Assembly: GCF_005116445.1 (NCBI RefSeq)
Contig: NZ_SWBQ01000007.1
Coordinates: forward strand, 124,001-188,000
Source of the DNA: Pedobacter frigoris
GTDB taxonomy: Bacteria > Bacteroidota > Bacteroidia > Sphingobacteriales > Sphingobacteriaceae
DNA length: 64,000 nucleotides
Direction: 5' to 3'
Program-made: the position numbers and the translations under genes
Part shown: positions 27,501 to 36,100 of the stretch, piece after piece
How the letters are laid out: the number at the start of each line of letters is the position of its first letter
Position numbering within the stretch: the stretch's first letter is position 1
Notes under the pieces: model-generated
The model's input: only the letters and a program-made list of their open reading frames with translations
The model's database searches: none
Told to the model about the DNA's origin: nothing

Positions 27501-28041
27501 ATGCCCTATTATCGCCAGTAATCGTAGTATTTCCACGCACTACAATTCTAGACGACCCACCTTCTGCACCACCCCCAGCCTGGGAAATTTGCAAGCCAGC
27601 AACTTTACCCATTAGACCTTGTGCAATAGTTGGCGCCTGGGCAATCGTAAGATCTTTACCTTCCACCGTTTGAGTAGCATAGCCTAAAGCCCGCTTTTCT
27701 CTTTTTACGCCTAAAGCTGTTACGACAATTTCATTAAGGTCACTCGTTGAAGATTCTAAAACTACATTTAGACTCGTTGAACTTCCGACAACAACTTCCT
27801 TGGTGGTCAGTCCTATAGAGACAAATCTAAGCGTAGCTCCCTCCTTTACGGAAATGCTATATCCTCCGCTGGCATTAGTAGAGGCTCCATTTTTTGTGCC
27901 TTTTTCGAGCACACTTACTCCCGGCAAGGGTGCTCCAGATTGGTCGGTTACCTTTCCGGTAACAGTTTTTTGTGCATAAGCTGATATTGTTATTAGGCTA
28001 AATAACAACAGCGCCATACACTTTAAGTACATCTGTTTCAT
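24583..28041 (-). CDS. SusC/RagA TonB-linked outer-membrane transporter (module 1)
   Basis: 1152 residues. Signal peptide (to about AYAQ, residue 23), carboxypeptidase-regulatory-like domain (VTGKVTDQSGAPLPGVSVLE), plug domain containing LNEIVVTALGVKREKRALG and IVVRGNTTITGDNRALIIVD, then a large barrel. The C-terminal RVRSFGFSIKTSL ends without a terminal phenylalanine but with the usual beta-strand pattern. It imports oligosaccharides or peptides with its SusD partner, powered by TonB. It starts 71 bases downstream of a ROK regulator gene. Confidence 0.95.
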   Translation of the reverse strand: MKQMYLKCMALLLFSLITISAYAQKTVTGKVTDQSGAPLPGVSVLEKGTKNGASTNASGGYSISVKEGATLRFVSIGLTTKEVVVGSSTSLNVVLESSTSDLNEIVVTALGVKREKRALGYATQTVEGKDLTIAQAPTIAQGLMGKVAGLQISQAGGGAEGGSSRIVVRGNTTITGDNRALIIVDGVAINNDPINVNSNSGGGSVLGAVGADVGGYKDWGSGMNMVNPEDIENITVLKGPAAAALYGARGGNGVILITRKKGSNRQGLGVDYSFSTRNTDAFSMLDFQNEYGQGGVGSMTSSDQSKWFPKNGSGQRMQIGNNTNSAGNYTNNSHGPMPYPNAQDFYSYFSYPGSYSWGPRFDNQPIMFYDGVQRPYVGKPDNWKAYFPEGSVTSHNIAVNGGNEVATARLSYTRNDTKPNMINSNIQSNNFNLGSTLKISSKMSAEITSSYTNFKRLNAAGQGAGWQAAPVYSMARDYDPDLVFSQQFGANGERIDIGAMPTLANGPAYPWSTGYLNNQYWQLLKNNSDYTRNQFVSSLKLTADLTSWLNVTALGGLDNSNDVLEVRNTPIDVLGQIEGKYAQSLSKYLSRNLNAFARLHKDNLFKDINASLTLGGESFYRNDYAVSNSTSGNFVKPFIYALNNGATAPTAGEEVRYTKKINSVFGFLNLSYKNYLFLEGTLRKDWFSTLPMANNSIAYPSVNLGYVFTDHISGLQTSMPWLNFGKLKLSYAETGSDGSIDPYSIFNTLDGAVYNGSQAQSLPSNLKIDGIKPAKSRSFEAGINLGLFNNRLNIDLTAYSMKSFNQILGNPLPVSSGYSSITINTGSLGNKGLEFVVGGSPIKTQDFSWDISLSGAKSSTKVLGLSDGVNQLNLGNYFGGAGVSQRVKVGENYGTIYGKDFVYVDGQKEVKRALGTDGLPVTYSAGGKTYYAGTQWALTPDEVSIGNSQPFMTGGISNTFRYKNFSLYLLADAKIGGDTYFGSYAAAMGSGTIKETLKERNGGGLPYTYPDGTTANVGVDFGGVLVTRDNTGKILSTTPNTDVVHYLWYYAGTYSAWNHLGRPTSASVFENSWLKMREIALTYRVPQKLMQKTKVLQSLSVSLIGRDLFYIFTTIPKGLNPEGVNGIGNIQGIEYSSMPRVRSFGFSIKTSL

Positions 28042-28112
28042 GGTTTTTAGATTTAGTTGTTAGTGTTTGTTAGTTTAGATTAGTAGTTATATATAAAAGA
28101 GATTCTTACCTG

Positions 28113-29303
28113 CTAGGTAAAATCACAATTCTCAATCACAAGAATTGCTGCCCCCAGCAATCCTGATTCGCCAGCCAGTTGAGAAACAGCAATCGTTGTT
28201 TGCTCAGCTAACCTTGGTATACAAAATTCATTGATAGCATGCTGCACAGGGGCCATTAATATCTTCCCGGCCATTGCCCCCCGTCCCCCAATCACAATAA
28301 CCTCCGGATTCATGATATGAATAAGCGTGGCTATGCCTTTTCCTATCAGAAAGGCAGCATCTGACAAAATAGACACGGCTAAAGGATCTCCGGCTTTCGC
28401 CGCTTCTAAAAAATGATCACCAGGTAACTTACTTGAATCTTTAAATGAATGTTCCAACTTAGAGCTTACTCCCGCGGCAATTTCATTTTTTGCGCGCTCA
28501 ACCAACACCAACAAAGAAGTATCTACTTCTAAACATCCGCGCTTACCACATGAGCACAACTGATTACTTTGAGATAATGGAATGTGGCTAAACTCTCCTG
28601 CATAGCCACTATGACCTCTAAATAATGCTCCATTAATGACCATACCAAGCCCTATTCCCCATCCAACATTAACAACCAGTATTTCCTTAAGATCTCTGCC
28701 AGCCCCAAATTTCAATTCGGCCAATGCAATCAGACTGGAATCATTGTCTATAAACACAGGAAAGCCCAATTCCTTGCTTAAATAACTTTTTAAATTATGA
28801 TGACCCTTGAGCTTAAAAAAAGTGTAGTTAACCCCATGTGTGGCACTCACAAAACCCGGCATTCCAATACCGATACCTAATATTTTATCTGAAGGAACTC
28901 CAGAACGAAGAATGTAATCCTTTAAAAATTTTATAAGGGTCTTTAAACCTGCAGATTCCTCACTTAGCGAAAAGTTCAGCGTTTCAGACTGAATTGCAAT
29001 ATTACTTAACAAATCGTAGATCACTACCTGGGTGGTCAACTGATCCATGGCAACTGCTACTACAAACCGCTGCTTTTGCTGATTTAACAGGTATGTCGAA
29101 GCCCTTCTCCCACCAGTAGACGGGGCGAGGCCCGACTCAATTACATAGCCATCTGCAACCAAATCATTCACCGCATTGGTAACCAATGGTAAACTCTTAT
29201 GAGTATATACGCTCAACTCCGTCAAGGTCAGCATTCTATTAAAATACAAATGCCTAATTACTTCTTTTCGTAATTGATGGTATTTTTTGAAACTGGCAGA
29301 CAC
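28113..29303 (-). CDS. ROK family transcriptional regulator (module 1)
   Basis: 396 residues. The N-terminal winged helix (LTLTELSVYTHKSLPLVTNA, residues about 25-44) is followed by a ROK sugar-kinase fold with GIGIGMPGFV, the aspartate of VFIDNDSSLIAL, and the zinc motif CSCGKRGC preceded by a spaced histidine. Where a kinase has the phosphate loop DxGxT this protein has AMDQLTTQ, so it is likely a regulator rather than a kinase. Such proteins (NagC/Mlc/XylR type) release DNA when sugar binds. It sits directly upstream of susC and is closely similar to 36541-37731. Confidence 0.9.
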   Translation of the reverse strand: MSASFKKYHQLRKEVIRHLYFNRMLTLTELSVYTHKSLPLVTNAVNDLVADGYVIESGLAPSTGGRRASTYLLNQQKQRFVVAVAMDQLTTQVVIYDLLSNIAIQSETLNFSLSEESAGLKTLIKFLKDYILRSGVPSDKILGIGIGMPGFVSATHGVNYTFFKLKGHHNLKSYLSKELGFPVFIDNDSSLIALAELKFGAGRDLKEILVVNVGWGIGLGMVINGALFRGHSGYAGEFSHIPLSQSNQLCSCGKRGCLEVDTSLLVLVERAKNEIAAGVSSKLEHSFKDSSKLPGDHFLEAAKAGDPLAVSILSDAAFLIGKGIATLIHIMNPEVIVIGGRGAMAGKILMAPVQHAINEFCIPRLAEQTTIAVSQLAGESGLLGAAILVIENCDFT

Positions 29304-29305
29304 GG

Positions 29306-29350
29306 TTTTTTGGTTTAGTTACCTAAACTTAATATTTAATTACCAAAAAA
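29306..29350. promoter_or_regulatory. Candidate operator upstream of ROK gene 1
   Basis: TTTTTTGGT (29306-29314) and ACCAAAAAA (29342-29350) form an inverted repeat immediately upstream of the ROK start. A similar layout, including TAAACTTAA and ACTTTTTAA words, occurs upstream of the paralogue (37745-37777). Possible autoregulation by ROK protein. Confidence 0.45.
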
Positions 29351-29427
29351 CATAATACTTTTTAATATTTTTTTAAAGTCTCTTAGACTTTAATCATAAT
29401 ACAGCTTCTAAATACATAGTCAGTACG

Positions 29428-30744
29428 CTATTTCGGGTCCAGTTCTAAATCTTCATCTCCAGGTTCATACTTTAGAAATACCAATAACATCGTCATCATT
29501 TCATCCGTAGTCTTCATATCATTTGCAGAAAACACCATTCTGGGAGGATTACTTGGATTGTTAGGATTACTTTTGGTATTGTCATAAAATGCTTCAATAG
29601 TAAGGATAGAACCTTTAGGTATCTTAACAAGCTTCTTGTAACGGTAGATCTCCTGCCATTTAAAGTCCCAGTCTGGAATAGAGACAAGCGGAATGGTATC
29701 TTGCTCCGGAGTAACGGCATATGACTTGAATTTCTTACCTAACAGGTGCATGTGAGGCCACACATATAACACTGACTGGTCTTGAGGTGTCACAATTTTG
29801 AGTTCAAATGATTTGGTTGTATCTGCCGGAATCATAAAATAAGGCTCAATAGATCCCTCGCCTACCCCTGCCGAGCCAAGACTGATCACACTAACCTTCC
29901 GCTTAATGGGATTCGGCGTAAAAAAGAAGTTAATTCCTGAGATGTCTTCCTGATCCTTACCAGACGGGGCATAATGTATTGTTAGCAAGATGACACCTCT
30001 TTTTGGCATTACCCAACCGAAATCCTTTGGATAGGATTCTAAAGATGTACCGGGTATCCAGCCGCCATAGTAATCCATTTTAGTTTTGAATGGCAGATAT
30101 TGATCATATTGAGTTCTATCTGCTCCACTTAAATCGACAAAATCTGCTCCTTGCTTAATATCTATGTTATCCTCAACGGGGTGAATAGCAAAATTTGCAT
30201 GGTGTATTACCTGCTTATTACTGGAAACGAATTCAATGGCCTCAACATTTTGTTCTTTGTCAAAATCAAAAGGAATCTTGAAAACGATAAAGCGCTCAGA
30301 ATTGTCACCTTTTAACGGAAAAGGCTTTGACATTTTCAATACCGTATCAGGCTTTCTTCCATATTGCGTTCCGTTTACATACGCCTTGGCAGATGTTTGA
30401 ATTTCCGCCTTTGCAGATCCCTCAGGGGCTTTATTATCTACCCATTTAATAATCAGATCCTTCTCTGCCTTGGATAGCGACCTGTCATTATGGAAAGTTC
30501 TGTAATCGTTATCCGGCTTCCAGGGTGGCATATAGCCTGAACTTACAACCTTCTTAATGAAATTTGCCCTTTTCGCAACGTCATCGTAACTGATCAAAGA
30601 AAAAGGAGCAGCCTCTCCAGGTCTGTGACAAGGGGTACAATTGTTATGGATAATGGGGGCGATGTCTTTATGAAAGGTGATCTTTTGTGCTTTTACCAAA
30701 GTATTCAGCAGGATCATAGAAAGTAAAATAAGTATTGGCCTCAT
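29428..30744 (-). CDS. c-type heme / copper type II monooxygenase, PHM-like
   Basis: 438 residues, signal peptide ending near residue 20 (VKAQ). A cytochrome-c-like segment has the heme motif CTPCH (Cys36, Cys39, His40) and a later MPPW methionine (residue 72). A two-domain copper type II monooxygenase part follows, with the ligand patterns of peptidylglycine alpha-hydroxylating monooxygenase: an HH pair at 181-182 (VIHHANFAIH), LLTIHYAP near 256, a WPHMH pair near 331 and a methionine in TDEMMTM near 415. These match the CuH and CuM ligands. Predicted role: periplasmic or surface oxidation of a C-H bond with electrons passed through heme. The gene lies 17 bases after the redoxin gene. Substrate unknown. 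Confidence 0.75.
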   Translation of the reverse strand: MRPILILLSMILLNTLVKAQKITFHKDIAPIIHNNCTPCHRPGEAAPFSLISYDDVAKRANFIKKVVSSGYMPPWKPDNDYRTFHNDRSLSKAEKDLIIKWVDNKAPEGSAKAEIQTSAKAYVNGTQYGRKPDTVLKMSKPFPLKGDNSERFIVFKIPFDFDKEQNVEAIEFVSSNKQVIHHANFAIHPVEDNIDIKQGADFVDLSGADRTQYDQYLPFKTKMDYYGGWIPGTSLESYPKDFGWVMPKRGVILLTIHYAPSGKDQEDISGINFFFTPNPIKRKVSVISLGSAGVGEGSIEPYFMIPADTTKSFELKIVTPQDQSVLYVWPHMHLLGKKFKSYAVTPEQDTIPLVSIPDWDFKWQEIYRYKKLVKIPKGSILTIEAFYDNTKSNPNNPSNPPRMVFSANDMKTTDEMMTMLLVFLKYEPGDEDLELDPK

Positions 30745-30761
30745 ATGGAGATCTTAAAAAA

Positions 30762-31337
30762 TTATAAATCATTGATCAGACACCCGATCGGTTTGGTTTG
30801 TTTTATAGTGATGGCTTTGCCTGATTTTTGCTGCGCTAATGCGGTTGCCAGGTATTTTTCTGTAATTACTTTTCGTTTCTGACCTAGACTGGCAGGCCAG
30901 TTATCAATCATTCCATGGTAGGCTATCACTCCCAGTTTATCAATAAATATACATTCAGGAGTTGTGCTGGCTTTCAGGTAACTGCTCAATTTCTTTGCTG
31001 GGTCGATCAGTACTTTAAGCAACAACTGATATTCCTTCTGATACTGGCTAATTTCTTTGATGCCATAAGCTTTGCCAGGAAAAACACTATAAAATGCAAC
31101 GTCGGGATATTGCTTGCTGAGTTCGTTAAGTACAGGAGCATAGTTTCTGCATAGTGGACATTCAGGGGATAGCATCACGAACACAGCAGGAGCATTATCC
31201 GTAAGCTGAATACTTTTCCCTGTTACATCCTGAAATGATATCTGTCTGATTTTTTTCCAGGAAACCATAGCATTTTGAGCATCTGCTTTAATCACTAGAA
31301 AAAGAAATAGGCAAGTAGTTAGTAAAGCTTTACTCAT
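30762..31337 (-). CDS. Secreted redoxin (thioredoxin-fold) protein
   Basis: 191 residues with a signal peptide (FLFLVIKADAQN). The thioredoxin fold has the pair Cys60-Cys63 in SPECPLCRNYAPVLNEL, then ECIFIDKLGVIAYHGMIDNW, typical of AhpC/TSA-like redoxins in which the product residue pattern GxIDNW recurs. It is immediately upstream of the heme/copper monooxygenase gene (17-base gap). The two likely work together, for example by supplying reducing equivalents or maintaining copper; this is inference. In other phyla, as I recall, redoxin and this kind of monooxygenase occur fused. Confidence 0.8.
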   Translation of the reverse strand: MSKALLTTCLFLFLVIKADAQNAMVSWKKIRQISFQDVTGKSIQLTDNAPAVFVMLSPECPLCRNYAPVLNELSKQYPDVAFYSVFPGKAYGIKEISQYQKEYQLLLKVLIDPAKKLSSYLKASTTPECIFIDKLGVIAYHGMIDNWPASLGQKRKVITEKYLATALAQQKSGKAITIKQTKPIGCLINDL

Positions 31338-31361
31338 GATACGATTAGTCTTTCAACAATA

Positions 31362-31386
31362 AAGGGCGCCTTAAAAAGGCACCCTT
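31362..31386 (-). terminator. Hairpin between susD and redoxin genes of module 2
   Basis: AAGGG-C-GCCTT and AAGGC-A-CCCTT form an 11-bp stem with one mismatch and a 3-base loop, 23 bases after the susD stop. Only a weak T-rich tail follows on the minus strand, so it may attenuate rather than stop transcription into the redoxin and monooxygenase genes. Confidence 0.55.
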
Positions 31387-31408
31387 AAAATAAGTATTAT
31401 TTATTGAA

Positions 31409-33115
31409 TTATTTCTTATCCCACCATACACGTCCGAAAATATCACTTGGACTGGTACCCCAGTCTGGATCTTTTTTCATTTCGTCAAATGCATTGATGA
31501 TATTTTGATAGTTAAGGTTAGTTACACCTGGAAACTGAAGAGATGCTCTTCTTGGAATGGTCTGTTCTGTACCCTGAGCTATCAACTTCTCAAGAGGAAG
31601 CACACTAGTAGTATTTGGATAACCAGTCCTTTTGTACAATGCCCAGGCTTCGCTCGGCTGTTTAAAGAAGTGTAGATAAGCTTGACAAGCAATCTGATCT
31701 ATTCCTTTAGCGGGGGTGTAAACTACAGCTGGTTTAGCAAGATATGCAATGATTTCAGCATCTGTTGCCGCTACGTAGTTGCTATTATTCGATCTGTCGA
31801 CAATTTTAGCTCTGTTCGCCATATCATCATACATCTTTATTGATGCAGTTATGCCCTTATCGTACCATTCCTTAGCATTCTCTGTAGTAATAGCCCTTGC
31901 CGCCAGTTCTGCTCTCATAAAGCAAAAGTCTGCATAAGTTACAAGAGGGAAAAAGTTCACGCCTGTTCCACCATTCTCACCGGCAGAAAATAAGCGTGGT
32001 TGCAGGTTAGACAACGTGTCTAAAACCAATGATCCTCCAGTGGCTGGTGTGATCGTTACGCTGTTGAAAAACTTAGCAAAATCTGGAGCGGCTGATGCAT
32101 CCGGACTTGTCGCTACACCATAGTAACGCTTTGTATCAAACACAGCAGTGGCAGGAATTTTTCCCTGAGCTTTAGCTGCATCGAAGTTTGCTTGAGAGAA
32201 TAGATTTTGCTGATAAAAAAATCTGATCCGTGGATCCGAATTGGTATACATAAAATCTACTACTGGTCTTGGTGCCCTTAAATTCAAAGCAGACCAATCT
32301 CCTCCAGAAGCAAATGTGGCATTAGCTTCAAAAACCCAACTATCAGCATTTTCAATCATCAGATTAGCGGGTGTTGAAAGAATCTCCTGAATTCTGGTTG
32401 TCATCTTAGTTGGATTTCTTTTCATCAGACGCATTGCCATCCTCATTCTAATGGCATTTGCAGTTTTAACCCACTTTGAGACTACTCCACCGAAAAACAT
32501 ATCAGACGCTCCATAAAGCGTTTGCGGCACCGCCGGTGTACCAGACAGTTGAGATATTGATGTCTTCAGTTCTGTATCCAACAAATCAAACAATTGCTCT
32601 TGCGTATCATATTTCGGAGTAAATGTTCCTCCGTATTTGCCTTGCAAAGCTTCAGAATAAGCAATGCTTCCATTGATATCAGAAACATAAAACGCATAAT
32701 AAGCTTTCACAATTTTGGCTATTGCAACTTGATTAACACGCTTTGCTTTTTCCTCTTCAGACATTTGAGAAATCATCTGCTCTATATCTACAAGAGCTGC
32801 ACCAATGCCTGGATAAAACATACCGTAACGAACATTTCTTAAATTTCCAGATTCGCTTACAAAGCCAACGCCATTACCCGCCAGTGGAGTAGACATTTGC
32901 ATCCATGGCATTATTCCTCTCAAATTGTCATAATACCATTCGGAACGGTTATCCGTTACTCTGATCGATACGTTATAAAATTGCTGTTCTGGTGTAATCT
33001 TATCCAGTATTTCTGGATTAGTATTTAGCTCAACAAAGGTTTCCTTCTTGCAGGAAGTTATTGAGATGCATGTCAGGACTGCTAAGCCCATCAATACTTT
33101 ATATGTTGTTTTCAT
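31409..33115 (-). CDS. SusD/RagB-like nutrient-binding outer-membrane lipoprotein (module 2)
   Basis: 568 residues with lipobox cysteine in ISITSCKKETFVELN. Motif WVKTANAIRMRMAMRLMKR and C-terminal QPSEAWALYKRTGYPN put it in the SusD-like_2 group, as in module 1, though overall identity to that protein looks low. It starts 30 bases after the susC gene of the same module. No glycoside hydrolase follows; instead a redoxin and a copper monooxygenase gene are next, so the ligand may not be a simple glycan. Confidence 0.93.
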   Translation of the reverse strand: MKTTYKVLMGLAVLTCISITSCKKETFVELNTNPEILDKITPEQQFYNVSIRVTDNRSEWYYDNLRGIMPWMQMSTPLAGNGVGFVSESGNLRNVRYGMFYPGIGAALVDIEQMISQMSEEEKAKRVNQVAIAKIVKAYYAFYVSDINGSIAYSEALQGKYGGTFTPKYDTQEQLFDLLDTELKTSISQLSGTPAVPQTLYGASDMFFGGVVSKWVKTANAIRMRMAMRLMKRNPTKMTTRIQEILSTPANLMIENADSWVFEANATFASGGDWSALNLRAPRPVVDFMYTNSDPRIRFFYQQNLFSQANFDAAKAQGKIPATAVFDTKRYYGVATSPDASAAPDFAKFFNSVTITPATGGSLVLDTLSNLQPRLFSAGENGGTGVNFFPLVTYADFCFMRAELAARAITTENAKEWYDKGITASIKMYDDMANRAKIVDRSNNSNYVAATDAEIIAYLAKPAVVYTPAKGIDQIACQAYLHFFKQPSEAWALYKRTGYPNTTSVLPLEKLIAQGTEQTIPRRASLQFPGVTNLNYQNIINAFDEMKKDPDWGTSPSDIFGRVWWDKK

Positions 33116-33145
33116 GTTGTTTTGTTAAAATCATTAAAATTGATA

Positions 33146-36100
33146 CTACAAACTTCCTTTGATAGATAACGCAAAAGTGCGTGTATACGGTGCACCACCA
33201 TATTCTGCAAAAGCTCCTGGGCTATTAGAGAATAATGACTCCGGGTTAATGTGATCTGGCAAGCTATTGTAAATGTAGGTCAAATTCCTAGCTACTACAC
33301 CTATGCTTAATTTGTTGAACTTAATTTTCTCAGCATATTTTTTTGGTAGTGTATAACCAACGGAAACTTCTCTCAGCGCCACCCAGTTATTTTCAAAAGT
33401 TGAATATTCTCTGATGCCTGTCGCCCACTGCGTCAAACGTGCGTAATGCACACGAGCACTTACAGGCTGAATCAGACCTTGAGCTACCGCATCAGCAAAA
33501 GTCTTTCCACTGACATTTACGTTATTGATTACAGTACCGGCAGCAAAAATACCTTCAGGAATGATACCGTCGTTAAAAGTACCAGTCACTACTCCATTGG
33601 TGATAACTTTTCTTTCAACACCGCCATACTCAGTCGAACGGCCAAACAAAGTACTTTCAAATGCGCCATAGTTTGATCCGTATTGGTGAGAAGCAGACGT
33701 CATCAAGCCTCCAACTTTTGCATCTATTTGAAAACCTAAATTAAAATCTTTGTATCTCAAGTTATTGATCGTACTAGTAGTGAATTTCTCCATCATCGTA
33801 CCTAGTTTTTTATTGCCCTGCCCTGCATCACCATTTCTCCAGTAACTTCCATTAGCCTTAAGCAATTTCTGACCATTAAGTGGGTCGTCGATGTTATTCC
33901 CGTTTGCATCCTTAGCCTGGTATGTAGCATAACCGTAACCTGTATAAATCGTTCCATACTCTTCTCCCTCAATCGCAACCGATCTCATGTCCTCTCCAAA
34001 AGCTCTGGATAGTGTAATTGCTGTTACACCTGGTGCCAATTTTATTACTTTATTTGTGTTTCTTGCAAAATTCACACTGGAGTTCCATTCAAAATTTGTC
34101 GATTTAACAGGAGTAGCATTGATCAGTATTTCGACACCCTGATTTTGTATGTTACCTGCATTAATCAATTGAAGTTGCACACCACTTTCACCAGGCACCT
34201 CAAGAGCTAATATTTGATTAAAAGTGTTCTTTTTATAATAAGTTGCATCAATACCTACCCTGTCATTCAGGAATCTCAATTCTGTACCTATTTCGAACTC
34301 TTTCGTTAACTCATTTTTCAGATTATCATTTCCTTTGATGTATTCACTATATCCATAACGTGGAATCTGAGCTCCTTTTGAATCCGTATAAATACCCAGG
34401 AAGGAATATTTACCTCTACTGGTTTCATATGGGTTTGTACCCAAACCTGTGTGTCCGTAACTAGCCCTCAATTTACCATATGACAAGAAGCCAAACGATG
34501 ATTTCTCTTTCAATAAATCTGAGAACACAAAGGATAGACCCACAGAAGGATATAAGTATGAATAATCGCCATGTCCATCAGGATATGTTAACGTTGAAGA
34601 TCGATCGTTACGCAGACTTGCGTTTAAGGTTAGATAATTCTTGTAACTGATATCCCCATAAGCATAAATAGCATCGGTTCTAATACTTCCATCAAGAGAA
34701 AGATCAGTAATGGCAGCATTAACAGAATTACCCATGTAGAATTTTCCAGGATCTTTCAGCCCACCGTTAGTTCGCGTCCTTGTACTTCTTCTACCAAAAT
34801 CAGTGACAGTCTCACCACCTACACTAAAATTAAAATCGAAATTATCATTGATTTTTCTGCTTGCATTTAATAGAAATTGCAAACGTGTACTTCTCTGATC
34901 CGTTTGACCCAAGGCGTATTCACCTCCAGAAAAACCTACACCTGATCCAATATTCCTGGTTTCCGAGTTAACATTGATCTGATTTAGCGTTCCACGAACC
35001 ATCGCATTCAACCAAGGTGTAACATTCGCAGTAACTTCCACATTTCCACGGAAGTTATTTTCGCGTTGTCTGTTATCTTGATTGTAAAGATTAAACCAAA
35101 AACTAGACAAAGCATATGGATCGGCACCGCCTTGTTTCGCGCCACCGTTTACGTCGTCTCTGTAATTATTCTTCCAATACTGAGTATCATAATTCCTTGG
35201 ATTTCCATAAACAAAAGCAAACAAAGGGCTGGAATTATTACCTTGTTGCATTGGGTTTTTCACTTTTCCAACTGTATAATTTACACCTGCCTCTACATTA
35301 ATCAGCTTACCCAATTTATGTGATCCTCTAAAATCAATCGCATCACGGTCAAAGCTGTTGTTTGGCAAAATTCCCTTATCGGCAAATTTGGTATATGACA
35401 ACCTAAAGTTCCCATTATCATTTGCACCTTGGAAAGCAAGATTTGAAGTACTGTAAATACCTGTATCAAAGATATCTAATAGATTATTAGGTTTAGCATC
35501 CCAGGTAATCATCCTTCCATCAATATCTTTCACCTGGCTACCATCGAATTTTGGTCCGAAGCCCCAAAAATAGTTAGCTGCGTCTACTTGCGATACACCA
35601 TTTGCATCTTTTGTAAAAGTAGGATTGATACCCGCACCAAATACGTTCTGTACGTCAAATACACGGTATGCTTCCTCAATAGTTTGAGTATGCGAGAATG
35701 ATATTCCTAATCCTTGGTTTGCTCTTCCTTTTTTTGATGTGATTAATAAAACACCATTCTGAGCTTTTGATCCATATAATGAACTAGCGGCCGCACCCTT
35801 CAATACAGTTACGCTCTCATAATCGTCAGCATTCAGGTTTTTCATAATATTACCAAAATCTTGTGGACCGTTACCATATGAGTCAGCTCCGGTTACCCCA
35901 GGCTGAATCAACACCCCGTCAATAACTACCAATGGCTGAGTATTTGCTCCCAATGATGAGTTACCACGAATCCTGATCCTTGATGACGACTGAGGTCCGC
36001 CAGCTCCCTGATTAATTACAACACCGGCAACTTTACCGTTAATAGCGTTAAGAATATTCGGCTCGTTAGCCCTTACCAAATCATCACCTTTAACTTCCTG

